DNA of 47,037 nucleotides from Ignavibacteria bacterium (GCA_947491315.1 CANLII010000019.1:1-47037), one strand, 5' to 3'; counted from the stretch's first letter, positions 17,551-26,547 are shown. The notes: generated from the sequence alone by a model not told the origin. Program-made: numbers and translations.

Positions 17551-18337
17551 ATATCAATTCTTTGAAGAGAATAAAAAGGGCGAGAAGTGCAATGATGATT
17601 CCAAAAGAGATGCGAAGTATGTCTTGTCTGATTCTTTTGGATAGCATGATGCCGGCATAACCTCCAAAAACGGAGGCAATTGTAAGAAGTGTGAATAATC
17701 CCCATTCAAGATTCTTTCCATTCAATATATCCACAAAAAAACCGGGCAATGCATTCATGGCGATAAGTATCATGGATATGAATGCGGCTTCTTTGACATT
17801 CATGCGCCCAATGAGTATCATCGCAGGGACAATTAAAAAACCGCCACCAATACCCGTGAATCCTGTCAATATTCCAATACATAAACCCGTTAGCAAGAGA
17901 AGTGATAAGGAAATATCATGAGATTCATCGCTTTGCAATTTCTTTTGTGAAATCATTCTTTGGGCAGAAATCAACATCAATATTGAAAGAATGATCATTG
18001 AAAATGAATCAATGGAAATGAGTAATGTTCCAATTTCCAATACTTTTGGCAATGCGGGCATGATAAAAGCACGCATAATCATAATGCTGAACATTGCAGG
18101 AAATGCAAAGGTAAGAATCACTTTCGTATTCACTTTTTGTTCACGGGAAGTTCGCATGGCCGCAATTGCCGAACTGATTCCAACAATGCCCAGCGAATAT
18201 GTTGTGGCAATCATTGGAGGCAATCCAAGGATATATACCAATACCGGCATGACAAGAATTGATCCTCCCGCACCAAGCAAGCCAATTGCGATGCCGATGA
18301 TTGATGATGCGAAGAGGGAAATCAATAATTCGATCAT
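17549..18337 (-). CDS. TauE/SafE-type sulfite/sulfur-anion exporter
   Basis: The 262-residue integral membrane protein shows the family's two internal repeats. Each starts with a Gly-rich motif in a helix: GLLGAGGSILVMPVLVY at about 19-35 and GFTGIGGGFLIVPAMIL at about 158-174. Seven to eight helices are predicted. TauE/SafE proteins move sulfite, sulfonates or thiosulfate across the inner membrane. The gene is third in a tight unit behind the persulfide dioxygenase-rhodanese fusion and thioredoxin, 3 nt from the latter. Its likely job is therefore to export sulfite or thiosulfate made by the dioxygenase, as TauE does in the staphylococcal cst operon. The substrate is inferred from context. 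Confidence 0.85.
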   Translation of the reverse strand: MIELLISLFASSIIGIAIGLLGAGGSILVMPVLVYILGLPPMIATTYSLGIVGISSAIAAMRTSREQKVNTKVILTFAFPAMFSIMIMRAFIMPALPKVLEIGTLLISIDSFSMIILSILMLISAQRMISQKKLQSDESHDISLSLLLLTGLCIGILTGFTGIGGGFLIVPAMILIGRMNVKEAAFISMILIAMNALPGFFVDILNGKNLEWGLFTLLTIASVFGGYAGIMLSKRIRQDILRISFGIIIALLALFILFKELI

Positions 18338-18340
18338 AAT

Positions 18341-18700
18341 TTATATCACAATATTCAATTCTTTCTCAATCGCCTCGATGAGTAACTCTCTCGGGAGTGC
18401 TCCCATGGCCATTTTGGGTGAATCATTCACGGGAACGAATAATAGTGAAGGAATGCTTTTAATTCCGAACATCGCTGATAATTCTTGTTGTTCATCAGTA
18501 TTGATTTTATAGAATTGCACTGTACCATCATAGATGTTTGACAACTCTTCAAATACAGGAGCAATAGCTCTGCATGGACCGCACCATGGCGCCCAGAAAT
18601 CTATGATGCAAGGAATATCGCCTTTATAAGACCATTCTTTGCTTTGCTCATAATCAAAAACCAATTCTTTGAATGTTTCGAGAGTCAACTCTTGTGTCAT
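18341..18700 (-). CDS. trxA: Thioredoxin
   Basis: The 119-residue protein is a standard cytoplasmic thioredoxin with no signal peptide. WCGPC has C40 and C43 after the DFWAPW strand, and the cis-proline loop is [11 protein letters not shown]. It reduces disulfides and can reduce persulfides. The gene starts 1 nt after the stop of the persulfide dioxygenase-rhodanese gene and ends 3 nt before the TauE-type exporter, so all three must be cotranscribed. That placement suggests it regenerates reduced thiols or takes the sulfane sulfur from the rhodanese domain. It may be a dedicated thioredoxin rather than the main cellular one; this is inference. Confidence 0.92.
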   Translation of the reverse strand: MTQELTLETFKELVFDYEQSKEWSYKGDIPCIIDFWAPWCGPCRAIAPVFEELSNIYDGTVQFYKINTDEQQELSAMFGIKSIPSLLFVPVNDSPKMAMGALPRELLIEAIEKELNIVI

Positions 18701-18701
18701 A

Positions 18702-20102
18702 TTAAGCCTCTATTTCATAATTATGTTGTTTCCATTCATTGAATCCACCGGGCACATTGTAAAGTATCCGTGAATGCGCTTGTTCCAAAATACCCATTGC
18801 AATGCTAGATCTTTCGCCGGCTTGACAATGAACAATCAAAGAACCTTCGGGTAATTCAGCAAGTCTATTGCGTAATTGTCCGCCATAAATATTGATTGCA
18901 CCCGGAATATGTCCTTCCGTAAATTCATTTGTTGAACGAACATCAAGTATTGTATATTCTGGATTATTCACATGTCCATGCACCGCATCTAATGTCATTT
19001 GATGAACTGAACGAAGCGTATATCCGAGATTCACATATTCTTGAACATTGGTAATGAATCCTTTACAGTGATCGATGCCGATGCGCATCATTTTTCTTGT
19101 GATAGATTCAATTTCCTGCTCTTGTGCAATGAGGATGAAGGGTTTATCATAATCCACAATCCAACCCATCCAGGTTGAAAATGCATTATTGTTTTGAATA
19201 TTCACTGCGCCGGGTATATGACTCTCTGCATAGAGTTGTTTTGGTCTCGTATCGATAATCAATGTTTCTTGTTTGATATGCTCAAAGAATGCATCAGGAC
19301 CCAATCTATGTAATGCGGGAATATCGCTTAATAATGGTCTGTTAATTTTATTGAGTGATTTCATCATCGCAAAATAGTATGGAGGCTCGGGTTGACCGTC
19401 GAGCAATTCCTTAACGAATGCATCTTCATCGGTATGCTTGAGTGCCCAATTGACGAGTTTTTCATAGCCGACAGTTGATCCAGGAACAGCGCCCAATGCT
19501 TTACCACAAGCTGATCCTGCTCCATGTGCAGGCCATATCTGAATATGATCGGGAAATTGTTTGAATCGTTTGAGTGAATTGAACATGGTCTTTGCACCTT
19601 CGACCATGGTTCCGGAATATCCTGCCGCTTTTTCGAGAAGATCGGGTCTGCCGACATCACCTACAAATACAAAATCACCTGTGAACATCATCACAGGATG
19701 ATTGCCACTTGGAGTGTCTGTCAAAAGAAAGGAGATATGCTCGGGTGTATGTCCGGGAGTATGCATCACTTCGATGCGAAGATTTCCAACCATGAATGTA
19801 TCGCCATCTTTGATTCCCTCATGTGGGAATGCATATTGCCATTCGGGTCCGCCTTCATCTGATAGATACAACTTTGCACCAGTAACAGAAGCCAATTCTC
19901 TCGAGCCACTGAGAAAATCTGCATGAATATGCGTTTCAAGAATATGTGTGATTCGTAGTTTTTCTTGAGATGCAATTTCAAGATATACATCAATATCTCG
20001 TTGAGGATCAATCACCATTGCGGTGCCTGATGCTTGGCAACCCACAACATAACTGGCATGTGCCAAGCCCTTTTCATAAACATGTCTGAAAAACACAATC
20101 AT
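18702..20102 (-). CDS. CstB-like persulfide dioxygenase-rhodanese fusion
   Basis: The 466-residue protein has three modules. An N-terminal metallo-beta-lactamase fold of the ETHE1/persulfide dioxygenase type has HIHAD at 58-62, H118, D143 and H193. A first rhodanese-like domain (about 265-365) has the sequence IAQEQE in the active loop instead of a cysteine, so it should be inactive. A C-terminal rhodanese (about 370-466) has its catalytic C426 in HCQAGERS. This order, with a dead central rhodanese, is that of Staphylococcus CstB, which oxidises low-molecular-weight persulfides to sulfite and joins the product to sulfane sulfur as thiosulfate. The metal motif ends in F63 rather than His. It heads the operon with thioredoxin and TauE-type exporter, but the CstR repressor and Sqr are not nearby. 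Confidence 0.88.
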   Translation of the reverse strand: MIVFFRHVYEKGLAHASYVVGCQASGTAMVIDPQRDIDVYLEIASQEKLRITHILETHIHADFLSGSRELASVTGAKLYLSDEGGPEWQYAFPHEGIKDGDTFMVGNLRIEVMHTPGHTPEHISFLLTDTPSGNHPVMMFTGDFVFVGDVGRPDLLEKAAGYSGTMVEGAKTMFNSLKRFKQFPDHIQIWPAHGAGSACGKALGAVPGSTVGYEKLVNWALKHTDEDAFVKELLDGQPEPPYYFAMMKSLNKINRPLLSDIPALHRLGPDAFFEHIKQETLIIDTRPKQLYAESHIPGAVNIQNNNAFSTWMGWIVDYDKPFILIAQEQEIESITRKMMRIGIDHCKGFITNVQEYVNLGYTLRSVHQMTLDAVHGHVNNPEYTILDVRSTNEFTEGHIPGAINIYGGQLRNRLAELPEGSLIVHCQAGERSSIAMGILEQAHSRILYNVPGGFNEWKQHNYEIEA

Positions 20103-20127
20103 TCTCCTTTTGTAATTGACTATGACA

Positions 20128-20135
20128 CAAACCTA
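20128..20135 (-). promoter_or_regulatory. Candidate -7 box for the CstB-Trx-TauE operon
   Basis: TAGGTTTG on the minus strand fits TAnnTTTG and ends 25 nt before the ATG. The -33 element is not clear. Confidence 0.35.
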
Positions 20136-20166
20136 GGAGATTGAAATATGTTTGTCTGTGATATAA

Positions 20167-21528
20167 TCACACATGAAGTGAATGCTGACTGTGCTGATCA
20201 TTCTTGGCCAAATTTCCTGGCTCAATGCGAGTTTTGCCAAGCAAATTAGCAAATGCAACTTTGATTAATGCAGCAATTACAAGCGTGATGAGCGCTCGTG
20301 ACATGGCTGAGTCTGTGAGTTTTGATAAGGTTTCTTTCTTCATCAGCATTGATGAAACAGGTATTCCAATCAAAAGCAAAAGTGGGATGAAACCAATAAC
20401 TGACCACTCCTGATTGAATATTCCTTTACTCATTGCTTCAACCAATCTCGGTGCAATACCGAATGCAGAGAAAACTAATGCAAAACCAATCAATATCCAA
20501 TGAACCCGAATTGATTGAATTGTGGTATTGATTGAGAGTAATCCCATGAGTGAAATCACTGCGAATGGTGGAATGATCATCGTTGAAAATCCAAAGATTC
20601 CATATGCTAGCAAAAACCAGATGAGCATGAACAGAAATGCTTTTGGAAATATACCATCATTGATAAATAATTGTTTGATTCCGATGATCAAGCCGGCAAT
20701 AAAAAAGGGAAGCAATGCGAAGTCAATAATCAGAGTATGAAGATCTAGCCCTATCGGAATGTAATGTGCAAGTTGTATAGAATCGAATATTTGCGAGAAG
20801 AAGGGGAAATTCATTTTCAAAAACCAAGAATAACCTCCTACAATCCCCAAGATAATTGAAGATATTCCATACCATAGAATCTTTGCATTTGGTAAAAAAA
20901 TGATTGTTGCAGATAGTGCAATGGCAAGAAACAATGCAATTCCCGCGAATGAAGAGAGCGTGAGAATTGCTACTGAAATGCATAATCCCAAACTCATGAA
21001 TACTATTGAATGCCATCGGGAGCGTTGACTGAATATCATTGAAATGAAGAAAGCCGTGCTCATGAGAACAAAAGTAATTCCCCAAACTTCCTGACTTGCA
21101 TGACGGGCTGTATCATTCCACATGAGAGATCCTGCAAGAAATCCCGGAACATATAATGCTTGTTCGGATTTGAGAAATCTTTTGGAGATGAAATACGATG
21201 CAAATAATCCAATTGTCGCCAATATTGCCGAAAGAAATCTGGTATTTGGAAGTGTTTGACTAGTGATATTTGTCCATGCCACCATTGCCCACATGGGTAA
21301 TGGCATATTGACAAAAGGTGATTTTCCGAAGGATAAATATGGTGCCTGATCCGTAAATGCACCCCATGAATCTGCTGTCCAAGGTGTGGTTCCGAATATG
21401 GATAATATGCCCCAATGCAGAGAAAAATCCTCCTCAGCGACAGTCATGCCAGGAAGATCAATACGAAAGAAACTGAGCAGTGATGAGATCAGAAGAAATG
21501 CAATCAGTGTATGTTGTTTGGATGTCAT
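20167..21528 (-). CDS. Multi-spanning membrane protein, probable GT-C/PMT-type glycosyltransferase
   Basis: The product has about eleven hydrophobic helices. An acidic first periplasmic loop (MTVAEEDFSLHW) precedes an aromatic stretch with PWTADSW. This is the layout of the ArnT/PMT/GT-C fold, where an acidic pair in the first loop binds the metal or lipid-phosphate sugar donor. Sequence motifs are too weak to name the substrate. The frame opens at 21636, but the family-like hydrophobic start fits the ATG at 21528 (or 21534). Either way the start lies inside the 3' end of the upstream site-2 protease gene, with about 71 bp overlap. It is the last gene of the plsY-gpsA-protease run. Alternative: an uncharacterised polytopic protein. 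Confidence 0.6.
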   Translation of the reverse strand: MTSKQHTLIAFLLISSLLSFFRIDLPGMTVAEEDFSLHWGILSIFGTTPWTADSWGAFTDQAPYLSFGKSPFVNMPLPMWAMVAWTNITSQTLPNTRFLSAILATIGLFASYFISKRFLKSEQALYVPGFLAGSLMWNDTARHASQEVWGITFVLMSTAFFISMIFSQRSRWHSIVFMSLGLCISVAILTLSSFAGIALFLAIALSATIIFLPNAKILWYGISSIILGIVGGYSWFLKMNFPFFSQIFDSIQLAHYIPIGLDLHTLIIDFALLPFFIAGLIIGIKQLFINDGIFPKAFLFMLIWFLLAYGIFGFSTMIIPPFAVISLMGLLSINTTIQSIRVHWILIGFALVFSAFGIAPRLVEAMSKGIFNQEWSVIGFIPLLLLIGIPVSSMLMKKETLSKLTDSAMSRALITLVIAALIKVAFANLLGKTRIEPGNLAKNDQHSQHSLHV

Positions 21529-22681
21529 TCGCATTATTCGATTGATGTTGAGGATATATCGAGGTCGTGGGTTTTTCTTGCAATTTGAATTCCACCGGCT
21601 CAATTCTTGGTATTTCATAAATACCGTTAAAGGCAAATGTACTGATAAATATGATGAATGAAAGCCAGCCGAGAATATGTCTAGTCAAGCCGATATCCTC
21701 TCCATCAACAGGTGGATGATCGAGCTTGATGAAAAATTTCGTGAAGAATGCCCAGAATAACCAGCCGCTCCATCCCGTATAGATCCAAGAAGCATATACT
21801 TTGATCCATAAAAGTATGGGGAGAAAGAGCTGTTGAATCATGGTATAGATTTCATTCGGTGATTCAATAACGATTTGCTCATAAAACCAACCAAAGAATG
21901 AACCTAGTCCAAGAAATATCATTATAACCCATACAATGCGGGCAATCTTTCCTTGATTTTTTCCAAACATTGCATATGCTATATGACCACCATCCAATTG
22001 TCCAAGAGGAAGTAGATTGAGTGATGTGACAAACATCCCGAACCAACCAACGCAAAGGAATGGATAATGATAGATTTCATTTAGTGGTGGAATATATGTG
22101 CCGGGTTCAACAAAAAGTGCAATCAATCCTTGAAAGAGAAGCATATCACCAAAATACATTCCCCAGTCCGGATACATAATTCCTAGTTCTTTGTACTCAG
22201 GATGAATTGCATAGAGAAAATCAATTGAAGGAAGATTCAATAAACCAAAAATGAAGATCCCTAAGCATACAATAAAGCCCGCTAGTGGACCGCTAGCTCC
22301 GATATCAAACAAAGCTTTTCGATTTGGAATGATTGAACGGGTTTTTATATATGCACCCAATGTCCCGAATATTGATACAAATGGTATGGGAAGCGGGATG
22401 AAAAAGGGCAGACTTGCATCAACTTTATGCATTCTTGCCGCGATATAATGTCCGAATTCATGTGTCAAGAGAAATGTCATCAACAAAGAGGCATATGTCC
22501 ATCCATATATCCAATTTGCTATCTCAACGGGATTCTTCCCAGCCCATGCCGAACCTGCCATCATGGTTGAAGCGAAAGTCAGAATGAATAAAAGAACATG
22601 TATAAACAATGATGATTTCTTTTGTCCCGCGTTTTCGCTGAGAATAGATGTAAATTTTTTTTCTTCGGATGAAGTATTCAT
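21458..22681 (-). CDS. Site-2 protease family protein without PDZ domain
   Basis: The 407-residue membrane protein has the zinc motif HEFGH at 74-78 and the second-site motif LPLGQLDGGH with D230. A strongly conserved FDIGASGPLAGF segment (125-136) matches the plant EGY/cyanobacterial S2P subgroup. Unlike RseP it has no PDZ insert. It is an intramembrane protease with unknown substrate. The last ~45 residues are hydrophilic (a QHQSNNAND-type tail) and overlap the next gene by about 71 bp. It starts 1 nt after gpsA. With RseP it makes two S2P proteases in this window, of different subfamilies. Confidence 0.88.
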   Translation of the reverse strand: MNTSSEEKKFTSILSENAGQKKSSLFIHVLLFILTFASTMMAGSAWAGKNPVEIANWIYGWTYASLLMTFLLTHEFGHYIAARMHKVDASLPFFIPLPIPFVSIFGTLGAYIKTRSIIPNRKALFDIGASGPLAGFIVCLGIFIFGLLNLPSIDFLYAIHPEYKELGIMYPDWGMYFGDMLLFQGLIALFVEPGTYIPPLNEIYHYPFLCVGWFGMFVTSLNLLPLGQLDGGHIAYAMFGKNQGKIARIVWVIMIFLGLGSFFGWFYEQIVIESPNEIYTMIQQLFLPILLWIKVYASWIYTGWSGWLFWAFFTKFFIKLDHPPVDGEDIGLTRHILGWLSFIIFISTFAFNGIYEIPRIEPVEFKLQEKPTTSIYPQHQSNNANDIQTTYTDCISSDLITAQFLSY

Positions 22682-22682
22682 A

Positions 22683-23681
22683 TCAATGGGTTTCTGCCTT
22701 GCGGGCGCGAATCATCAAATCGGTGATTGCCTGCGCTGGATCTTTTTGGTGAAAAAGAATGAGATACATTTGCTCGACGATAGGCATTTCAACATGAAGT
22801 TTTTTGCTAAGTTCCCAAGCGGATTCGGCAGTGGTAACGCCCTCGGCAATCATGGACATATCTTCCAAGATCATAGAGAGATGTTTTCCCTTGGCGATTT
22901 CCTCACCCACATATCTGTTTCTGCTAAGTTTGCTGGAACAAGTAACATATAAATCCCCAAGACCAGATAATCCTGCGAATGTTCTGGGATTAGCTCCCAT
23001 GGCTATTCCAAGTCGAGCGATTTCTTCAAGTCCACGCGTAATCAATGCTGCTTTCGTATTGTCCCCAATTGCCAAACCATCTATAATTCCTGCGGCAATA
23101 GCTATCACATTTTTCAATGAACCTCCAATTTCCGCACCGATGGTGTCTGCGGAGGTATACACTCTGAAATATTGATTATTCAACAGATTTTGTACAAGCT
23201 GTGCCAATTCGGGGTTTGCAGAAGCAACCATCACCGTGGTTGGAACTTTGCGAATGCTTTCTTCGGCATGACTCGGACCCGAAAGCACGGAATAGTGCAT
23301 TGAATCGCATTGATTCATGTCATGAAGAATGCCCGAAACAGTCAATAATGTGCCTCTTTCGATTCCTTTTGAGCCATTGATGATGAATTTGTTTTTCAAA
23401 TCAAATCCATGATCTACTATTACTTGTCTAATGAATTGAGTTGGAACGGATATGATGATGGTTGAACAATCATTGATGACAGTTGCATCTGTTGTGGCAA
23501 TGATGCCGTTCATCAATGTGATATTCGGTAAAAATCCTGCATTGGTATGCTGCTCATTGATTTCATTAGCTATGGTTTTAGAACGAGTCCATAGAAATGG
23601 AGCATGTCCATTCTCTGCTAAAATTTCTGCCAAAGCGGTTCCCCAGCCACCGGCTCCTATGATGCCAATCGAATGCTTCAT
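22683..23681 (-). CDS. gpsA: Glycerol-3-phosphate dehydrogenase [NAD(P)+]
   Basis: The protein begins with a Rossmann dinucleotide motif (GIIGAGGWGTALAEIL). It carries the family patterns LSGPSHAEE, the catalytic-lysine segment GSLKNVIAIAAGI, and GLSGLGDLYVTC with SRN. It reduces dihydroxyacetone phosphate to sn-glycerol 3-phosphate for phospholipids. The frame could start at a GTG (23690), but the ATG at 23681 gives the usual N terminus. It lies between plsY and the site-2 protease; plsY uses the product, so the pair forms a short phospholipid-precursor unit. Length is normal. Confidence 0.95.
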   Translation of the reverse strand: MKHSIGIIGAGGWGTALAEILAENGHAPFLWTRSKTIANEINEQHTNAGFLPNITLMNGIIATTDATVINDCSTIIISVPTQFIRQVIVDHGFDLKNKFIINGSKGIERGTLLTVSGILHDMNQCDSMHYSVLSGPSHAEESIRKVPTTVMVASANPELAQLVQNLLNNQYFRVYTSADTIGAEIGGSLKNVIAIAAGIIDGLAIGDNTKAALITRGLEEIARLGIAMGANPRTFAGLSGLGDLYVTCSSKLSRNRYVGEEIAKGKHLSMILEDMSMIAEGVTTAESAWELSKKLHVEMPIVEQMYLILFHQKDPAQAITDLMIRARKAETH

Positions 23682-23694
23682 ATTGATCACCGTA

Positions 23695-24381
23695 TTATTT
23701 TTTGCCGAATTTTAGCAATTGAAACTTACTGAATCTACTCTCATTACCATGAAATATCCTTGAGATATTTGAGCGATGAGCATAAATGACAATAAGTGAA
23801 ATGAGAATGGTGAAATAGATGATGATATGATAACCCGGGATTTCAACGCTGAATACATTGTATCTGAGAAACATCGTAAGTGGTATGGTGATCGCAGCAA
23901 TCATTGAAGCGAGAGAAATATAGCCGGAAAGCATCACGACCAAGACGAAAAGTCCAAATGCAATCGCAACTTCTGTTGGGGCAATCGCAAGCAAGAAACC
24001 ACCACCCGTATTGATTCCTTTTCCGCCTTTGAATCCCACAAAGACAGACCAAATATGTCCTGCAACGGCAAATACACCTGCAATCATCTTCATAACCGCG
24101 ATATCTTGAAATGGAGTTTGATTTGTAAAAGCCATTTCACCGTTAAAGAGCAAATTTACGAGCGAAACGGCAAGTGCTCCTTTCAGGACATCCAATATCT
24201 GAACCAATAGTCCCCATTTCCAGCCAAGAATACGCATGGCATTGGTACTGCCCATATTACCACTGCCTTTTGTTCTGATGTCGAAACCAAAAAACATCTT
24301 GCTTATAATGACGGCACTTGGAAATGAACCCAAAAGATAACTGCCGAATATGATGAGTAATAATCGTAAAATTGGATCCAT
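23695..24381 (-). CDS. plsY: Acyl-phosphate:glycerol-3-phosphate acyltransferase
   Basis: PlsY is a small polytopic inner-membrane enzyme with no CoA or ACP donor. Here the three signature loops are present: GSFPSA after the first helix, GSGNMGSTNAMR, and GFKGGKGINTGGG. The product is lysophosphatidic acid. The frame opens at 24423 but I take the ATG at 24381, which puts the hydrophobic helix at the N terminus as in the family. A candidate -7 box at 24440-24447 leaves too little leader for the first ATG. It heads the minus-strand run plsY-gpsA-S2P-GT, with 13 nt to gpsA. Confidence 0.95.
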   Translation of the reverse strand: MDPILRLLLIIFGSYLLGSFPSAVIISKMFFGFDIRTKGSGNMGSTNAMRILGWKWGLLVQILDVLKGALAVSLVNLLFNGEMAFTNQTPFQDIAVMKMIAGVFAVAGHIWSVFVGFKGGKGINTGGGFLLAIAPTEVAIAFGLFVLVVMLSGYISLASMIAAITIPLTMFLRYNVFSVEIPGYHIIIYFTILISLIVIYAHRSNISRIFHGNESRFSKFQLLKFGKK

Positions 24382-24439
24382 GACAGAGTGGTTTGTAGAT
24401 GCTGAAAAATTACAGATGCTCATTTATGACTTAGCATTG

Positions 24440-24447
24440 CAAATATA
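24440..24447 (-). promoter_or_regulatory. Candidate -7 box for plsY
   Basis: TATATTTG on the minus strand fits TAnnTTTG, 58 nt before the chosen start. No matching -33 element is seen. Confidence 0.3.
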
Positions 24448-24528
24448 GACAAAAACCATAGCATATCCGTTAATAAGCCCATTGTAAAAACAGCGTGTGC
24501 CTTGCATGGCGACACATCAAAAAATTGT

Positions 24529-24535
24529 AAAGGAG
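24529..24535 (+). promoter_or_regulatory. Strong Shine-Dalgarno that fixes the half-ClpB start
   Basis: AAAGGAG lies 9 nt before the ATG at 24545. Clear Shine-Dalgarno sites are rare in this window, so this one argues for the internal ATG rather than the GTG at 24497. Confidence 0.5.
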
Positions 24536-24544
24536 CAATGCACC

Positions 24545-25873
24545 ATGAGTGTTGAATCAATGGGTCAATCCACCCGTAAAAGACTTCAAGAGATTGAAAA
24601 AGAATTGGCGGATCTCAAAGAGAAAAGGAGTGCCTTACATCAACGATGGAAAGCCGAGAAAGAGAGTATTTCACGCATTCGTGAAGTAAAAGCGGAAATT
24701 GAACAATTAAGAAATAAAGCCGTTGAACTTGAGCGGAAGGGTGATTTGGCCAAAGTTGCCGAAATCCGATATGGTACAATTCTCCAACTCGAGCAGCAAG
24801 TTGAGTCTGAAAACAAACATTTGGAAGAATTACAAGCCACGGGAAAAATGTTAAAGGAAGAAGTGGATGCTTCAGACATTGCTGAAATCGTAGGAAAATG
24901 GACAGGAATTCCCGTTCAAAGAATGCTTGAAACCGAACGCACTAAATTGCTTACCATGGAAGACCGAATCCAGAAAAGAGTCATTAGCCAAACCGATGGA
25001 ATCAAAGCCATTAGCAATGCAATCCGTCGCTCGAGGGCCGGTCTTCAAGATGCCAATAGACCAATTGGTTCATTCATCTTTCTTGGAACAACGGGTATTG
25101 GTAAAACGGAAATGGCAAGGGCTCTTGCTGAATTTTTATTTGATGATGAATCCGCAATGATTCGGATCGACATGAGTGAATACATGGAAAAGCATGCCGT
25201 TTCGCGTTTGATCGGAGCACCTCCGGGCTATGTGGGATATGATGAGGGCGGTCAATTGACCGAAGCAGTACGACAAAGACCATATTCAGTCATTCTTCTT
25301 GATGAAATCGAGAAAGCTCATCCTGAAGTATTTAATATCTTATTGCAAGTGCTGGATGATGGTCGCCTTACCGATAGCAAAGGTCGTGAAGTGAATTTCA
25401 AGAATACCATCATCATCATGACATCCAATATTGGAACGGAGATACTTCAAGACTCTCTCGCGGTGATCAATGAAGAAAATCGCGAGTCAATATTAATGGA
25501 AGCAAAAGCCGGAATCATCAATGTGATGAAGCAAAGAATGAGACCTGAATTCTTGAACAGAATTGATGAAATCATCCTCTTTAAACCACTTACGAAATCT
25601 GAAGTACGACAAATCGCAGTCCTGCAAATGAAGAAATTACAAGATCGGCTTGCGATGGATGAAATCACATTATCGGTCACTGATGATGCATTTGATACAA
25701 TCGTTCGATTGGGATATGATGTGCAATATGGTGCCAGACCACTCAAAAGAGCAATTCAGAAATATGTGGCAGATCAACTGTCAATGCATATTCTGGCGGG
25801 TGATTTCTCTTCGGGAGATGCGATCTTACTTGATGCAGGAGAAATAACTCCATTGGAATTCAAGAAAGTGTGA
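24545..25873 (+). CDS. Half-length ClpB: M-domain remnant plus second ATPase module
   Basis: The 442-residue protein aligns to the C-terminal half of ClpB only. The first ~110 residues are the latter part of the coiled-coil middle domain (RLQEIEKELADL, then a YGTILQLEQQ pattern). They lead into IAEIVGKWTGIPV and the whole NBD2. Walker A is GTTGIGKT, the pore loop GYVGYDEGG, Walker B VILLDEIEKAH, sensor 1 MTSN, the arginine-finger region RMRPEFLNRIDE and sensor 2 GARPLKRAI. All ATPase parts look intact. The N domain and the first ATPase module are missing, and the DNA just upstream is a short intergenic region next to divergent plsY. Its own Shine-Dalgarno suggests a real gene, not a fragment. 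Whether it forms a single-ring disaggregase or partners another protein is unknown. Confidence 0.85.
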   Translation: MSVESMGQSTRKRLQEIEKELADLKEKRSALHQRWKAEKESISRIREVKAEIEQLRNKAVELERKGDLAKVAEIRYGTILQLEQQVESENKHLEELQATGKMLKEEVDASDIAEIVGKWTGIPVQRMLETERTKLLTMEDRIQKRVISQTDGIKAISNAIRRSRAGLQDANRPIGSFIFLGTTGIGKTEMARALAEFLFDDESAMIRIDMSEYMEKHAVSRLIGAPPGYVGYDEGGQLTEAVRQRPYSVILLDEIEKAHPEVFNILLQVLDDGRLTDSKGREVNFKNTIIIMTSNIGTEILQDSLAVINEENRESILMEAKAGIINVMKQRMRPEFLNRIDEIILFKPLTKSEVRQIAVLQMKKLQDRLAMDEITLSVTDDAFDTIVRLGYDVQYGARPLKRAIQKYVADQLSMHILAGDFSSGDAILLDAGEITPLEFKKV

Positions 25874-26545
25874 TCATTCATTCCAGATGAATTCAAAAAG
25901 AAGTGAAGAAACTGAAATCATGATGCCGGCATATGAGAGCAAAACAATGATGGTGGATCCTGCTTCAGATATATTGGCTCCGTGAATTGCCATTGACAAT
26001 GCTTCAATGCCCAATAATGCGGGGGGAAGTAATACGGGAAAGGAAAGCACCGGAAATAGTGCGCCTTTCCCGTTCGCTTTTGATATGATGGCAGCGATTG
26101 CCGTTATCGCTGATGCCATGCACACACTCAGAATGATCACCATGATCCAATACAGCATCATATTGCCAATAATGAGGGAAGGCAAAAAGAAGAGAAAAAG
26201 TCCTGCTCCGAGAACGGATAATGACATTGACAATGTCATCGTAAAAAGTAATTTTCCAAAAAACACTTCGATTGGCCGCGAACTTAGTTTGAGTAAAAGG
26301 GAAGTGCCACGCTCCTCCTCCATCACAAATGTTCTCGAAAGACCCGTCATGCTTCCAAAAAACAGGACAATCCACAATAATGCGGATGCAATATATTTTT
26401 CAATTTTTTCACCGGCTGTGGTAAAAGCAATGGTGGAAATAGTGATAACCATAAACAAAAACAATGCTGACAATGCAATTCTGGATCTGAATTCCATGGA
26501 TATTTCTTTGCGAAATACTGCTATGCTTTTGTTGAAAGTATTCAT
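25874..26545 (-). CDS. ccmB: CcmB-like ABC permease (heme exporter subunit type)
   Basis: The 223-residue protein has six predicted helices. CcmB features are an EEERGTSLLLKLSSRP segment after the second helix and FPVLSFPVLLPPALLG in the fifth. CcmB works with the CcmA ATPase and CcmC in cytochrome c maturation. Neither partner is in the window, and the gene is cotranscribed instead with a cation diffusion facilitator 2 nt upstream. Its stop codon directly abuts the stop of the convergent half-ClpB gene, with no terminator between them. A related ABC-2 permease role is the alternative. Confidence 0.8.
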   Translation of the reverse strand: MNTFNKSIAVFRKEISMEFRSRIALSALFLFMVITISTIAFTTAGEKIEKYIASALLWIVLFFGSMTGLSRTFVMEEERGTSLLLKLSSRPIEVFFGKLLFTMTLSMSLSVLGAGLFLFFLPSLIIGNMMLYWIMVIILSVCMASAITAIAAIISKANGKGALFPVLSFPVLLPPALLGIEALSMAIHGANISEAGSTIIVLLSYAGIMISVSSLLFEFIWNE

Positions 26546-26547
26546 AC

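Noticed and set aside
17991-18512. 173-codon plus-strand frame
   Set aside because: It lies opposite the TauE-type exporter and thioredoxin genes and shows low-complexity shadow composition.
24497-24544. GTG start extending the half-ClpB by 16 codons
   Set aside because: The extra residues do not resemble ClpB and the internal ATG has a strong Shine-Dalgarno.
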